Source: Proteles cristata cristata (taxonomy: Eukaryota > Chordata > Mammalia > Carnivora > Hyaenidae). From it: a DNA stretch of 64,000 nt. The notes under the pieces were generated by a model that was not told the DNA's origin, did not search any database, and saw only the letters and a program-made list of their open reading frames with translations. This document shows positions 11,293-21,836 of the stretch, piece by piece. The DNA is taken from NCBI GenBank assembly GCA_017311185.1, contig JAESUZ010004821.1:226501-290500 (forward strand), given 5' to 3'. Made by a program: the position numbers and the translations under genes. Numbering within the stretch: the first letter of the stretch is position 1; the number at the start of each line of letters is the position of its first letter.

Positions 11293-12616
11293 AAACTACC
11301 AGAGGGACCAAGAGGAGCTTAACGGGCTTGATCCACAGCCATAATCTAATGAGAGTATTTTATAGTATAATAACATTATCTCCATTGAGTGAACAAGTCC
11401 TTGGTTGAAGAACTTCATTCAGTTTTCTGAGCAGGATCAGACGGAAGCATGTTTTGAATTTGCACTGCCACAGTGGTTTTTCTTAAAATGATGACATCCA
11501 TGCTGATGGCTGGCTTAGAAGTCTTCCCTCGTCTCACTTAAACTTCTCAGGAACCCAGAACTCTTCCTTGTACCTGAGGAAACTGCCTCTCAGGGCAAGT
11601 GAATGACCACAGGGCCCAAAGGTGGGTGCTTAGTTGTATCTGACACCAAAACCACAGCTCTCCCCTGTGTTCTCGAGGGCCGATACAATTTCCTTGACGT
11701 GGTTTGTGAAGAACTTTCCTGACTGGCCCTTGTTTATTTCTCCAGCCCAATGTTTGCCACTAGCCTCTTGAACACTAGGTCAGTTGTCACCCTGAGAGCC
11801 ATTTTCTCTCCTCCTGTGCCCCGGGCCTCGGGCACTGATTTGCCCAGAGTGGGAATGCCCCCCAGCCCTTTCCCTTGCTCATGTTACCACTCTTTGCTTT
11901 TTTGTTTGGGAACAATGGGCTCCCAGAGACCCCAGGATTTAGCACAGTATTCTTTTATGCAGCAAAACTATTCAATGAACTGTATTTGTACTGGAGAACT
12001 TTAATGAGAAAAGTTAGGGAAGCTCTCCACTTTGTTTGTAATTAGAAAGTGATTTAAGCTTTGAGAACAGGACTTTCTAAGCACAATGGTGACAATTTAA
12101 AGGACAAGTCAGGAAAGGGCATCCTAACAGGAGAGGTGGTGAAAATCCTACAACCTGGAAAAAGTCTCAGATTATTATTATTATAGGCACTGACATAAAA
12201 GTTTTTCAGTATCAGAAAAGTATGATTATCAAAAAAGCATTTGGTGAATCTAGTTCATCAGAGTGCATGTTGTATTAAAAGCATGGGAAACATATGTATC
12301 TAACTTTGAAATAAGAAGATTAAGTACGTTTAAGCACAACAGGAAAATTGCCTCACTTAATTCATGCAAAGAAAAAGAAGCCAGTCATTACCTAGATATT
12401 TAACCAGTAACCAGTGTTACAAATACCCCATATATTAAGTAACGTAATTGGATTGTGTATTTGTTTACCTGCTTATTTTATTGAATCAGCCTTTAGAATA
12501 GACATTTACTCATGTAAGAGGACCCAGTGATTTGCCACTTACACGTCATTGTTATGGTAGCCATATAGGTACCAATGGTTTCTTATGTGCATTGGTCCAT
12601 AGATCTCTCTAAGTAT
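11293..12616. other. Unique non-coding stretch
   Basis: No repeat or gene is recognised. Frames of 67 and 84 codons near 11547-12004 lack any domain. Confidence 0.5.
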
Positions 12617-12626
12617 ATAGTTTTCT

Positions 12627-12836
12627 TTTTTTTTTTTTCTTTTAAGTTTACTTATTTTGAGAAAGAAAGAGCATGATCAGAGGAGGAGCAGAGAGAGGGA
12701 AGGAGAGAATTCCAATCGGACTCCGCACTGTCAGCACAGAATCCCATGTGGGGCTCGAACCCACGAGCCATGAATTCATGACCTGAGCGGAAAACCAGAG
12801 TTGGATGCTAAACCTGCTGAGTCACCCAGGCACCCC
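12627..12836 (-). mobile_element. Feliform tRNA-Lys SINE
   Basis: Minus-strand copy with a poly-T tail at the left. It retains a good B-box (gctcgaacccacgagc on the plus strand) and the head ggggtgcctgggtgactcag. The probable duplication is atagttttct (12617-12626) and ataatttcct (12837-12846), 8 of 10 matching. It lies 22 bp from the next same-strand SINE. Confidence 0.93.
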
Positions 12837-12858
12837 ATAATTTCCTCTGAAGTACTGG

Positions 12859-13065
12859 GTTTTTTTGTTTGTTTATTAATTTTGAGAGACAGAGACAGTG
12901 CGTGAATTGGAGAGGGGCAGAGAGAGAGGGAGACACAGAATTCAAAGCAGGCTCCAGGCTCTGAGCTGTCAATACAGAGCCCAACGCGGGGCTCAAATTC
13001 ACGAACCACAAGATCATGATCTGAGCCAAAGTCTGATGCTTAACTGACTGAGCCACCCAGGCTCT
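12859..13065 (-). mobile_element. Feliform tRNA-Lys SINE
   Basis: Minus-strand copy of the 'ctgagctgtcaatacagagc' subtype with tail ttgtttgtttattaattttg. Its duplication, cctctgaagtactg (12844-12857) and cctctaaggtactg (13066-13079), starts inside the right flank of the preceding SINE. Confidence 0.94.
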
Positions 13066-13080
13066 CCTCTAAGGTACTGA

Positions 13081-13700
13081 CTTAAATAGTGAGAAGACTC
13101 TGGCTTATTAGTAAGTGGACTTATTTCTTATTGAAATTCAGATGATGGTAAATCTTAGGTCACTTCCATTGGATGCCTTTAACTCATCATCCGGGCTTTC
13201 CCCACTCACTGTCATTCTCGGTTTAAGGCCATCGCTCAGGTAAAGACAGAAAACTCTTCCACACCGTGCCTGAATCGGTCCCCTTATTTCTCTGGGAGTA
13301 AGACGTGAGCCTTCTTTTATGCCACAGGTGACATGAATGATCTCTCTCTTCCACGACAAGCATGGAATTCTATCCAAGATGAAATACTGCCTGGTACTCC
13401 ACTACCAGAAAACGCATGGGAAGGGAAAATTCTTCAGTGTGAGCACTGAAAACCGCTTGTCACCGAGACCTGTTTGGTTGGCTCGCTGGACCACCACATG
13501 ATCACAGGAGATAAAACTGACAGAATTCATACTCATGAAACATGTTAAAGTTACATCCTTACCAAAACCTCAGTCTTGACCTTATCTTCTGATTGTTCTC
13601 TCTCTTTTAATAAAATTTGAAGTTTACCTTCCGGTGGTTTGGGGAACAGGCAAATGAGTGTGAATCCAAAGACGATATAACTGACTCCTTATGGAGTCCT
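13081..13700. other. Unique non-coding stretch
   Basis: No repeat recognised. The 79-codon minus frame at 13138-13377 has no identifiable domain. Confidence 0.45.
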
Positions 13701-13711
13701 TAGAAGGATCT

Positions 13712-13924
13712 TTTTTAATGTTTTATTTATTTCTGAGAGAGAGAAAGAGAGGGACAGCGTGAGTAGGGGAATGTCAGAGAGAGACACACACACAGAATCC
13801 GAAGCAGGCTCTAGGCTCTGAGCGGTCAGCACAGAGTCCGATGCGGGGCTCAAACCCACAAACAGTGAGATCATGACCTGAGCCGAAGTCTGACGCTTAA
13901 CCAACTGAGCCACCCAGGTGCCCC
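13712..13924 (-). mobile_element. Feliform tRNA-Lys SINE
   Basis: Well-kept minus-strand copy: head ggggcacctgggtggctcag at the right edge, B-box intact, and tail ttaatgttttatttatttct with the 'ctgag' junction rather than the 'ctagg' of the young group. The duplication resembles ggatctttttt (left) and gaatgattttt (right). Confidence 0.93.
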
Positions 13925-14029
13925 CGGAATGATTTTTTTTTAATTTTTATCTGGAGGTAAAACTAGAGCTAAGCCTTTCATATTATATTTACAAAATGTT
14001 TTACAGTGTTATTCGGCATTTTCCTCCTG

Positions 14030-14185
14030 TTTTCCTATACAACCCTGTGAGTTGAAATAATTAGCATTGCCGTTTTGTAGATAATTAAGTGAGGCTGGAA
14101 AGGCTGAGTCACTAGTCTCCGCCAGCCGGTGGCAGGCAGTGCTGGGAAGGTAATCCATCTGCTAAGATGCTCTGCAACTCAGTCC
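14030..14185 (-). mobile_element. Probable MIR fragment
   Basis: Phrases acaaccctgtgagttgaaat, ttgccgttttgtagataatt, gaggctggaaaggctgagtc and ggtggcaggcagtgctggga follow reverse-strand MIR order. Confidence 0.5.
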
Positions 14186-16489
14186 TTAAACCTCTGCCTG
14201 AACTGACAGGTAGGCTGAGAGCTACTTTATGTAATGAATTTCTAGATATTTTAAGCCACGTGCCTGACTTCTAAGGTTTTCTTGAGTCACTTGACAAGGA
14301 GAAAAAACAAAACGGAACCCTTTTCCTCTACCCTAAAATGGCACAGTGGCTGGGGCTCTTAATTGAACAGACAAAAGACAGATTCATAGGAGAAGTTTAC
14401 TTCAGATGCAAGGGGGGGAGGGGGGCGCTCACAGAAAGGAAACAAAAACCCCAAAGAAGCAGTCAGATTTCTATACGACTGGAACTCAGGGCAATGAACT
14501 TAGAAATGACAAGGCAAAGGAAAAGGCTTTTGAGCTTTAAGGGGCAGTAAACTTCGGGAAGGTAAATATAGGGCAAACCTAATGGAAGATTAGGGTTATT
14601 TTAGTCAAGTTTGTTACGCACATTTCTCTTAGTGCCTCTCTGGGCAGGTAGGAGTCATTCTGATCTTCTTGGTAGGGGACAGGGGAGTGGATGCCTTCAC
14701 AAAGCAAAAAGTAGGAGGGTAAAGAGCTTTTTCTGCAGTCTGCTGTTTCCCAATTATCTTTGGGTAGAAGCAATCGCCACACCACAGGTGGCCTAGCGTG
14801 GGGTGGCACCCGATCTCCATCACACTCAAGTGCCAGAGTACATAATTCTCCAAAGCAGGGGATCTCCAGTCACCTGTCCCAAACTTTCATGCTCCAAAGA
14901 TGGTACTAAAAGGGCCCTGGCTCGTGAAATTGGTAAAGAGCAAAGAAGAGAGGACGAGGAGGCAAGAAGAACAAGCCTCCTTGGCAATAGCGTTGTCTCT
15001 GAGAGCTCTGGTCCAACCCAATCGTCATCACCCATCTACTCCTAGGTGACCAGGATGACAGATACTTGTAGGAATCCACTAAACATGTACACATATGAAT
15101 GCCCTGTGACCAGCTGATTGATTTGAAAAGACTGGAAAACTGAACAGGGGTCAATTGTGCCCATGTGACTACATCTATTGCCAATGAAAATGTTGTAAAA
15201 CTTCGCAGGAAAAGTCGCATGGGTTTAATATGCTCTAAACAAATTGATGCAGGGAATTAACCAATTATCCAGTGGGTTGAAATCAAACTATCCTCTGCCC
15301 TTCCCCTCATCAAACAGCTACCTCCATCACTCTCCCGCACCGCACACTCCTCCCCATCAAAGAACAGCAATCAAATGACTTCTGACACCTTTTTCGTGGC
15401 ATGTAAAGCCACTTGTAAGTCCCAACAATTGGGCGGGGCTTGCCATTAAATCCTATGTTTTGATTCTGCTAATTCCTCTAATGTTTGTCAGGAGTTTAGA
15501 ATTAACTGTATTGAGTTATAATTGAAAACAGTATGTAAAAAGTAAACCCCACAAATGCCCAAGGCGACATCACCTCACTGCTCTCCTCTCTTACCCATTC
15601 CAACATGGCTGACTGACAGCTCTTTCTGGTGCATGTCAAGAGGGATATGCAAAGAAGAATAAAACCTTTACATATTTATTTGTTCTGGGTTCGTATTACC
15701 ATGCATACACTGCCAGTTAATGTCTGTGGAACAGGAATAAAAGAACATTCAGCTGTTTTACTGCCTTGAATCCCATTTACCATTGCAGGCTGTTGCTTTT
15801 ACCCTTTCAAGGGCTTCTATCTTTCTGCAGCCCTGAAGCTCCAAGCCATGATTGCCACCAGCCCTTGAGACCTGAGCACGAGGTCCCTCATCCACTCAAC
15901 AGGCCAAATTCCTACTCTGATCTTCGCTTCCTTCACACTACATGAGCTAATTTGGATCCAGAAACACTCGAACACAGGAAATACATCTTGAAATCCTTAG
16001 GCTCAATGACCTACAATGTTATTTATCCTGGGGCCCCGGGCCAGGGGGTTGAAGGTGAGTGAAACATCAAGAAGATCCTGTGACTTTAATGTTGTAGCTT
16101 GAGGCATTTTCATAGATATCCTTAGGCAGTAAGAAGACAGCTAACACCTGCCAGATTGGTAGTACCTATTGAATATTCCACCAATTGGAAATACATACTG
16201 TACAGTGCTCAAAAATATGTAACAAAGAAATAAGATTCAAAGATTAACGGGTTCTGGTTCACACATGGGTCAAGAATGAGAACCAAATTCAGTAGAGGAC
16301 TTCCAAATTCTCTTTTCATTTAGTCCCATGGGGTCAAGTCAAGAGTGAAAGAAAGTCAAACTAATTAACTGAACAATTTAGGCCACAAAATCTGCTACCA
16401 TGAACTTTCTGAGCTTAAGTGCACAGCTTTCAACTTTACATTGTGGATATGTATATGAAGATACCACATGATTCCAACCTGTGTCTTTT
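14186..16489. other. Unique non-coding stretch
   Basis: No transposon or gene recognised. It holds a G-run near 14411-14427 (ggggggaggggggcgc). The cluster of short frames at 14338-15220 lies on both strands with full overlap and is judged chance. The longest, 104 codons on the minus strand at 14906-15220, has no domain. Confidence 0.5.
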
Positions 16490-16505
16490 AAAATATGCAA
16501 TATAA

Positions 16506-16714
16506 GGGGTGTCTGGGTGGCTCGGTCAGTTAAGCTTCAGGCTCTTGACTTCGGTTCAGGCCATGATCTCATGGTTTGTGAGCTCAAGTTCTGTGTTGGG
16601 CTCTGTGCTGACAGTGTGGACCTGCTTGGGATTCTCTCTCTTCCACTCTCTCTGCCCCTCCCCGACTTATGCTCTCTGTCTCCAGAAAATAAATTTTTAA
16701 AAAGTGAAAAAAAT
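16506..16714 (+). mobile_element. Feliform tRNA-Lys SINE, 'gcttgggattctctctc' subtype
   Basis: Head ggggtgtctgggtggctcgg, middle 'ctgacagtgtggacctgctt', tail aaaataaatttttaaaaagt. Its tail faces the tail of the minus-strand SINE at 16787, making an inverted pair with about 70 bp between them. Confidence 0.93.
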
Positions 16715-16786
16715 AACATACACATCAACATCTGAATCATAATTCAGATCATATTGCAGTCTATGATGCAGGAACACATTTATTTA

Positions 16787-17039
16787 TTAATTTATTTGTT
16801 TATTTATTTATTTATTTATTTATTTTTAAAGTTTTATTTACTTTTGAGAGAGAGAGAAAGAGAGACAGTGCACAAGTTGTGAAGGACAGAGAGAGACAGG
16901 GAGACACAGAGTCTGAAGAAGGCTCCAGGCTCCTACTTGTCAGCACAGAGCCCCATGCAGGGCTTGAACCCATGAACCATGAGATCATGACCTGAGCTGA
17001 AGTCAGACGCTTACACAACTGAGCCACCCATGCACCCCT
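16787..17039 (-). mobile_element. Feliform tRNA-Lys SINE with long (TAAA)n tail
   Basis: On the plus strand the left end is a long tttatttattta tract. The right edge gives the head ggggtgcatgggtggctcag. The flanking 11-mer acatttattta at 16776-16786 and 17040-17050 is exact, although its similarity to the tail lowers its value as a marker. Confidence 0.93.
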
Positions 17040-17496
17040 ACATTTATTTAAAATAACGAAATAGGATAGTATTAAACCTTACCTGATAATTCTTATTAAC
17101 TGTACATGGAGCTATTATCTGCTCAGAATCTGCATCCAGAAAAGTAAAAGGCCAAACTAAACAACAGCCGAGGCAAATAGATTCGTCTTCCTCTATATCC
17201 TGAATGCCTTCTGTTGAGCAAAAGGCCCCACCAGAAACCAAAGTCTCTTCTGCAGAGATTAACTGGGAATGACCCAGTCTCCCTGGGGACAGCAGGGGGC
17301 ACTTTCTTAAAAGTCAAGTGGAGGAAGAGGGCCTTCATCAAGTTATTAATGTTGAAAACCTACTTGTGCCTCAAAGCTAGGAAATTGACTTCCAATGTGC
17401 TGTGAAGTATGTGAATAATTCTTTCAATAACCAAATCTTGGGCATACTACACGAGGGTTTTTTGTTTTTTGTTTTTTTTTTACTCTTACCTACTGT

Positions 17497-17868
17497 ATTA
17501 GTCTGCTAGAGCAGCTCTGACAAAATATCATAGACTGAGTGGCTTACACAACAGAAATGTATTTTCTCATAGTTTTGGAGGCTGGAATCCAAGATCAAGG
17601 TGTTGACAGGTTTGACTTCTCCGAAGACCTCTCTCCTCTGCTTGCAGATGGCCGTCGTCTCGCTGGTCTTCACATGATCTCTCTTCGGGGCAGGTACATT
17701 ACTGGTGTGTCTCCTTCTAAGGACAAGTCACACTAATTAGAGCATCTACCCTGTTAGCTATGCGTCTTTTACTTTAAAGACTTCCTCTAAGACCCTAATT
17801 CTAAATACAGTTGTATCGTGTGTTCGGGCTTCAACAGACGAATTTGCCAAGGGATACAGCCCAGTCCA
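17497..17868 (-). mobile_element. ERVL-MaLR solo LTR (MST/MLT1-like), near full length
   Basis: Reverse-strand MaLR phrases occur in order: tattagtctgctagagcagc, gactgagtggcttacacaac, gttttggaggctggaatcca, gcttgcagatggccgtcgtc, then the 5' part ggcttcaacagacgaatttg and cagcccagtccataag. A length of about 370 bp fits a complete solo LTR. It is a non-coding endogenous retrovirus relic with no internal region. The frame at 17539-17736 is a translation of the LTR. Confidence 0.82.
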
Positions 17869-18140
17869 TAAGACCTCCCCTACGGCAGAGCTTGAATACA
17901 TAGGAAGGAGGCGCTACAGTTTCCTGTGTAGCATGGAAATACTTGGAATTCACTTTTGAATCTCTACTGTGATGTGTTTGGAGGGCATGGACAATGGCGA
18001 TATTATTGACACCCAGTATTTGTGAAATATTTTGTATTTTAGATGGCACTTTTATACCTATATTGTAGGTTTGGCAATCCACATTATTTGCACATAATAA
18101 ATACGGAAACAGATTCAGTGAGATTAAAACGCTTAGTCCA

Positions 18141-18348
18141 GGGGCACCTGGATGGCACAGTTGGTTAAGGGTCCCACTCTTGATCTCGGCTCAGGTGATG
18201 ATCTCTCAATTCATGAGTTCGAGCCCTGTGTCAGGCTCCATGCTGACAGTGCAGAGCCTGGTTGATATTCTCTCTCTCTCTCTCTCTCTTTCTGCCCCCT
18301 GCCACTCTCTTTCAAAAATAAATACATAAACTTAAAAATAAATAAATA
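18141..18348 (+). mobile_element. Feliform tRNA-Lys SINE, 'actcttgatctcggctcagg' subtype
   Basis: Head ggggcacctggatggcacag, then a (TC)n run and tail aaaataaatacataaactta. Flanks are aaacgcttagtcca (18127-18140) and caatgtttagtcag (about 18348-18361), an imperfect duplication. Confidence 0.92.
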
Positions 18349-18361
18349 CAATGTTTAGTCA

Positions 18362-19221
18362 GTTCTCGTTATTTACCTTAGTGCCCCTTCCGTATTTGAG
18401 AAATTTCTGGTTAATGGGATGCCTTCCCATTGTACTATCTAGAACAGCACCAGACCTCTTTTTTCCCTCTTTTTTATTATCTAACTCAACAAGTTGGAAA
18501 CACCTTACAGGCTGCTACAATGTCAGTGTGATGTTAACCCTGCACTGCTGAATGAACATTGAGATCTGAAAAGAGGGGTTGGCTCTCAATGCATCACTAA
18601 GGCCCTGAACTCAGGATGAGGACTGAGCATGAAATCCAGATGAGAAAGCAAACGCCAAAACAACATTTTATGGATCTACATGGGTAATCATCACGACGCA
18701 AAGAGTCACATGGCTACAACAGGCTACTAGAGTGTAATAAGATACTAGCCCAGAAATGAAAGGTTCAACCACACCTCATTGTTAGCATGACAAAACACAT
18801 AGAGAGACCAATGTGACCCTGAGAAAGTTGTCTATCTTCCTGAACCTCAGCCTTAGCCCCCATGAAATGGACTTCTCGGCTTTGCACAAACCCAGTAACA
18901 GGGCAAGAACCAATCAGTGTATGAAATCTGACATGTGCACGCAGGGTTTTGATCACCACCAGCCATTCTTTCTCCTTTCCACTCCCTAGATAAGTGTTTC
19001 AGATGTGTGTCGGAAGAAAATAAATCATGTTGAGTTAAGTCTGCATCCTTCCAACCAAAACCAATATAAATTGTCTAATTTCCTTGAGTTCTAAACACTT
19101 CCACTCTACTACCTTTAGCACGTGGCTTGCTGGTCTATAGGCACAGATACACCGAAAGTAATGCTTTCGTTTTATTTATGAACACAGAGATGAATGAATG
19201 GAAATGTTAAACAACTTAAGG
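18362..19221. other. Unique non-coding stretch
   Basis: No repeat or gene recognised in this stretch. Confidence 0.45.
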
Positions 19222-19395
19222 GGAGCACTGTAGACCGAGGTCAAGAGCATAGGCCCTGGAATCAAACTGTCTGGGTGCTTTGCCTGCTGGCTATGCATGA
19301 AGGGCTACTTGTATAACGTGTACTTCTGTTTCCTCACTTTTAAAATAGGGATAATAATGGCAGCAATTGGAAGAGTTGTTACAAGGATTAAAGAA
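19222..19395 (+). mobile_element. MIR SINE, old
   Basis: Phrases ggtcaagagcataggccctg, gaatcaaactgtctgggtgc, gtttcctcacttttaaaata, gggataataatggcagcaat and gagttgttacaaggattaaa are clear MIR landmarks in order. One of the best MIR copies in the window. Confidence 0.8.
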
Positions 19396-19405
19396 GAATA
19401 TACAT

Positions 19406-19642
19406 GGGGTGCCTGGGTGGCTCAGGTCATGATCTAATGGTTTGTGGGTTCGAGCCCCCACATCTGGTTTACCACTTTCAGTGCAAGAGCCCTCTTTGGG
19501 TCATCTGTCTCCCTCCCTCTCTGCCCCTCCCCCCACTTGCATTCTCTCTGTCTCTCTCCCTGCCTCTCTCTCTCCCTTTCTCTCTGTCACTCTCTCTGTC
19601 TGTCTCTCTCTCTCTCAAAAATTCTTAAAACATTTTTAAAAC
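19406..19642 (+). mobile_element. Feliform SINE lacking the A-box segment
   Basis: The head ggggtgcctgggtggctcag runs directly into gtcatgatctaatggtttgt. About 35 bases that normally lie between the two 'ggctcag' motifs are missing, as expected for a deletion between those short direct repeats. The B-box half (gtgggttcgagcccccac) and an extended CT tract remain. Flanks are approximate repeats of gaagaatatacat. Confidence 0.9.
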
Positions 19643-20721
19643 ATGAAGAAGATACCTGGATGGTGCCTGTCACATATTACTTACTGTCTCTGTGCTCAAA
19701 TAGCTGAGAAAGCAGAGCTGGCATCAGACCCTGTTTGGAGTTTCCTGAGATGAACCAAGGGTTGTAACACTGCTTGTCTACAGAGAGGAAAGTCAAGAAA
19801 TTGCAAGAAACTGGGGAATTTGCTCCTTAATCATGATCACCCTGGGGACTGTTCTTCCTTTTCATTGAATGACAGAGCAGAGAATGGCGCGAGGAAATGG
19901 TGACTTTCCCAGGAAAGTCAGAGACACGAATCACCTTGTCCCAGGTCTCTGTGTACCAGTCCACACAGCAATCTCTGTCCTGACTACACCCTTGCTGCCA
20001 GATCTGCAACTCGCCTCCAGATCTGGAGCCACCACACTGTTCTCCAAATCGCATCATTAGAAATGCGTCCTGTATAGATTTTCATGTTTCTGAATTTTTT
20101 TCGGAGCCCCCGTTCCCAAGGTAAACATGCTTTTGAGCACTTAACCGAGGCTTTTTTCCGAGGAGCTCAAAGGTCAGTGTTATAACTCAGAGCTCTGACA
20201 TAGGCAAGATCTAATTAGTAATTTATCAGCACTCGCATTTTCCTTCTTATTTTTTTTCCCTAGCTTTTACCATATGCTAATTTCGGTCTCAGTGTTTGGA
20301 CACACAGTGCCCATGATTGTCTAAATCTTTGCTCACTCTAAAGCCCGTTTGAAATGTTGACCAAAAACACGATCACAAATTGACCCTGCTTCAAAGAGAT
20401 TCTATTTGCCCCCGAATTCTTATTCACTGGAAACATCAAAAATTAATATCCTTTTATTTGAAATGTGCACTGTATCTTTGTCTTCATATGCATGCATGTG
20501 TGTAGTATCGACCTTCTTAGCTAAAAGATGCTTTTCTCAAGGACAGAAGCACTTGTTTTTTAGTCCCACGTATAATCCTTAATATTCTGTTCATAGTATA
20601 GAACCTGAATATATATTGTGTGTGAATGAGAGTACAAACTCTGCTACTAGTAAAATGAATATATTCTTTTAAAAATTGTCCTTTTTAAAAGTAACATGGT
20701 ATGGCAGGTGGACTACACAAA
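19643..20721. other. Unique non-coding stretch
   Basis: No transposon or gene recognised. Complementary-strand frames of 63-76 codons at 19827-20060 overlap each other and have no domain. Confidence 0.45.
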
Positions 20722-20735
20722 AAAATACAAATGTT

Positions 20736-20968
20736 GGGGTGCCTTGGTGGCTCAGTCAGTTAAGTGTCTGACTTCGGCTCAGGTCATGAACTCACAGTTC
20801 ATGAGTTTGAGCCCCACATCGGACTCTGCACTGACAGCTCAGAGCCTGGAGCCTGTTTAGGATCCTGGAGCCTGTGTCTTCCTCTCTCTACCCCTCCCCT
20901 ACTGATGCTCTCTTTCTCCCTCTCTCTCTCTCTCTCTCTCTCAAAAATAAACAGTAACAAATTTTTTT
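20736..20968 (+). mobile_element. Feliform tRNA-Lys SINE with internal duplication
   Basis: Head ggggtgccttggtggctcag. The middle repeats 'cctggagcctg' (gagcctggagcctgtttagg, then atcctggagcctgtgtcttc). A (TC)n run and short tail follow. The duplication is aaaatacaaatgtt (20722-20735) and aaagatacagatgtt (20969-20983). Confidence 0.93.
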
Positions 20969-20983
20969 AAAGATACAGATGTT

Positions 20984-21534
20984 TATGCAACATAGTTCAC
21001 ACGTTTCAGTAGTTTTAGTATTTAGATATTTATCTAAAATCTGTGGTATTTACCTAAAAAAAAAAAAAAGAAGCTTTCACGGACTCTTGAAAAGTGTTTC
21101 CAGAAAAAATGTCATGTAGGGGTCCATCTGAGGCATAACAGGGGAAATGTGCAGGGTTTTCTTTAAAATCTTCCGACGAAGAAGAAAGCAAAAACTCAAG
21201 GGAGGACCATTGAGGCTAGATGTTGGGCACATGGCTTTATATTTATATATGTTTGAAAATTTCCAAAGTAGAAGGAATAATAAAGGAAGAAGAAAGAAAA
21301 TATCAGAGACAATAGTGAAGACTCCTTGTTAACCACTTAGAATGCAGATGATGGTGGGGATGGGTGAAACAGAGGTTTATTAACATTCCCAAAGCAGGAG
21401 CCCCAAGTAGGCTGGCTCAGAAACACAATTGTAGCCATACCAAGAATGTTTAATTCTTTCTGCGGATAATTTGAAGAATTGCTTTATGGTTTTGATGGCC
21501 CAGAAGATGATATGATGTAGAAAACAGTCATCGA
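20984..21534. other. Unique non-coding stretch
   Basis: No repeat recognised apart from a poly-A run near 21057-21069. Confidence 0.4.
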
Positions 21535-21590
21535 GAGGTTCCTGGATGGCTCAGTTGGTTAAGCATCTGACTTTGGCTCAGGTCATGATT
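21535..21590 (+). mobile_element. SINE head fragment (5' 56 bp only)
   Basis: gaggttcctggatggctcag through ggctcaggtcatgat matches the first part of the feliform SINE on the plus strand. The rest of the element is absent: after the interrupting minus-strand SINE, sequence resumes with the target duplication and then non-SINE DNA. The fragment was therefore already truncated when it was invaded. Confidence 0.85.
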
Positions 21591-21598
21591 TTTAAAAT

Positions 21599-21815
21599 TA
21601 TTTTAATATTTGTTTATTTTTGAGAGAGAGACAGACAGACAGACAGAGTGTGAGAGGGGGAGGGGCAGAGAGAGACGGAAACACAAAATCCTAAGCAGGC
21701 TCCAGGCTCTGAGTTGTCTGCACAGAGCCTTAAGCAGGGCTCGAACTCAAGAACCAGAAGAACATGATCCAAGTGGAAGTCAGACGCTTAAACGACTGAG
21801 CCACCCAGGTGCCCC
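21599..21815 (-). mobile_element. Feliform SINE inserted into an older SINE head
   Basis: Full-length minus-strand copy with the tail at the left (ttattttaatatttgtttat) and the head ggggcacctgggtggctcag at the right edge. A 21 bp target duplication with one mismatch lies at 21578-21598 and 21816-21836, and its sequence is itself part of the plus-strand SINE head (tcaggtcatgat). Confidence 0.94.
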
Positions 21816-21836
21816 TCAGGTTATGATTTTTAAAAT

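Noticed and set aside
14411..14427. G-run considered as a second G-quadruplex
   Set aside because: Only two long G-runs separated by one A; it does not give four tracts with normal loops.
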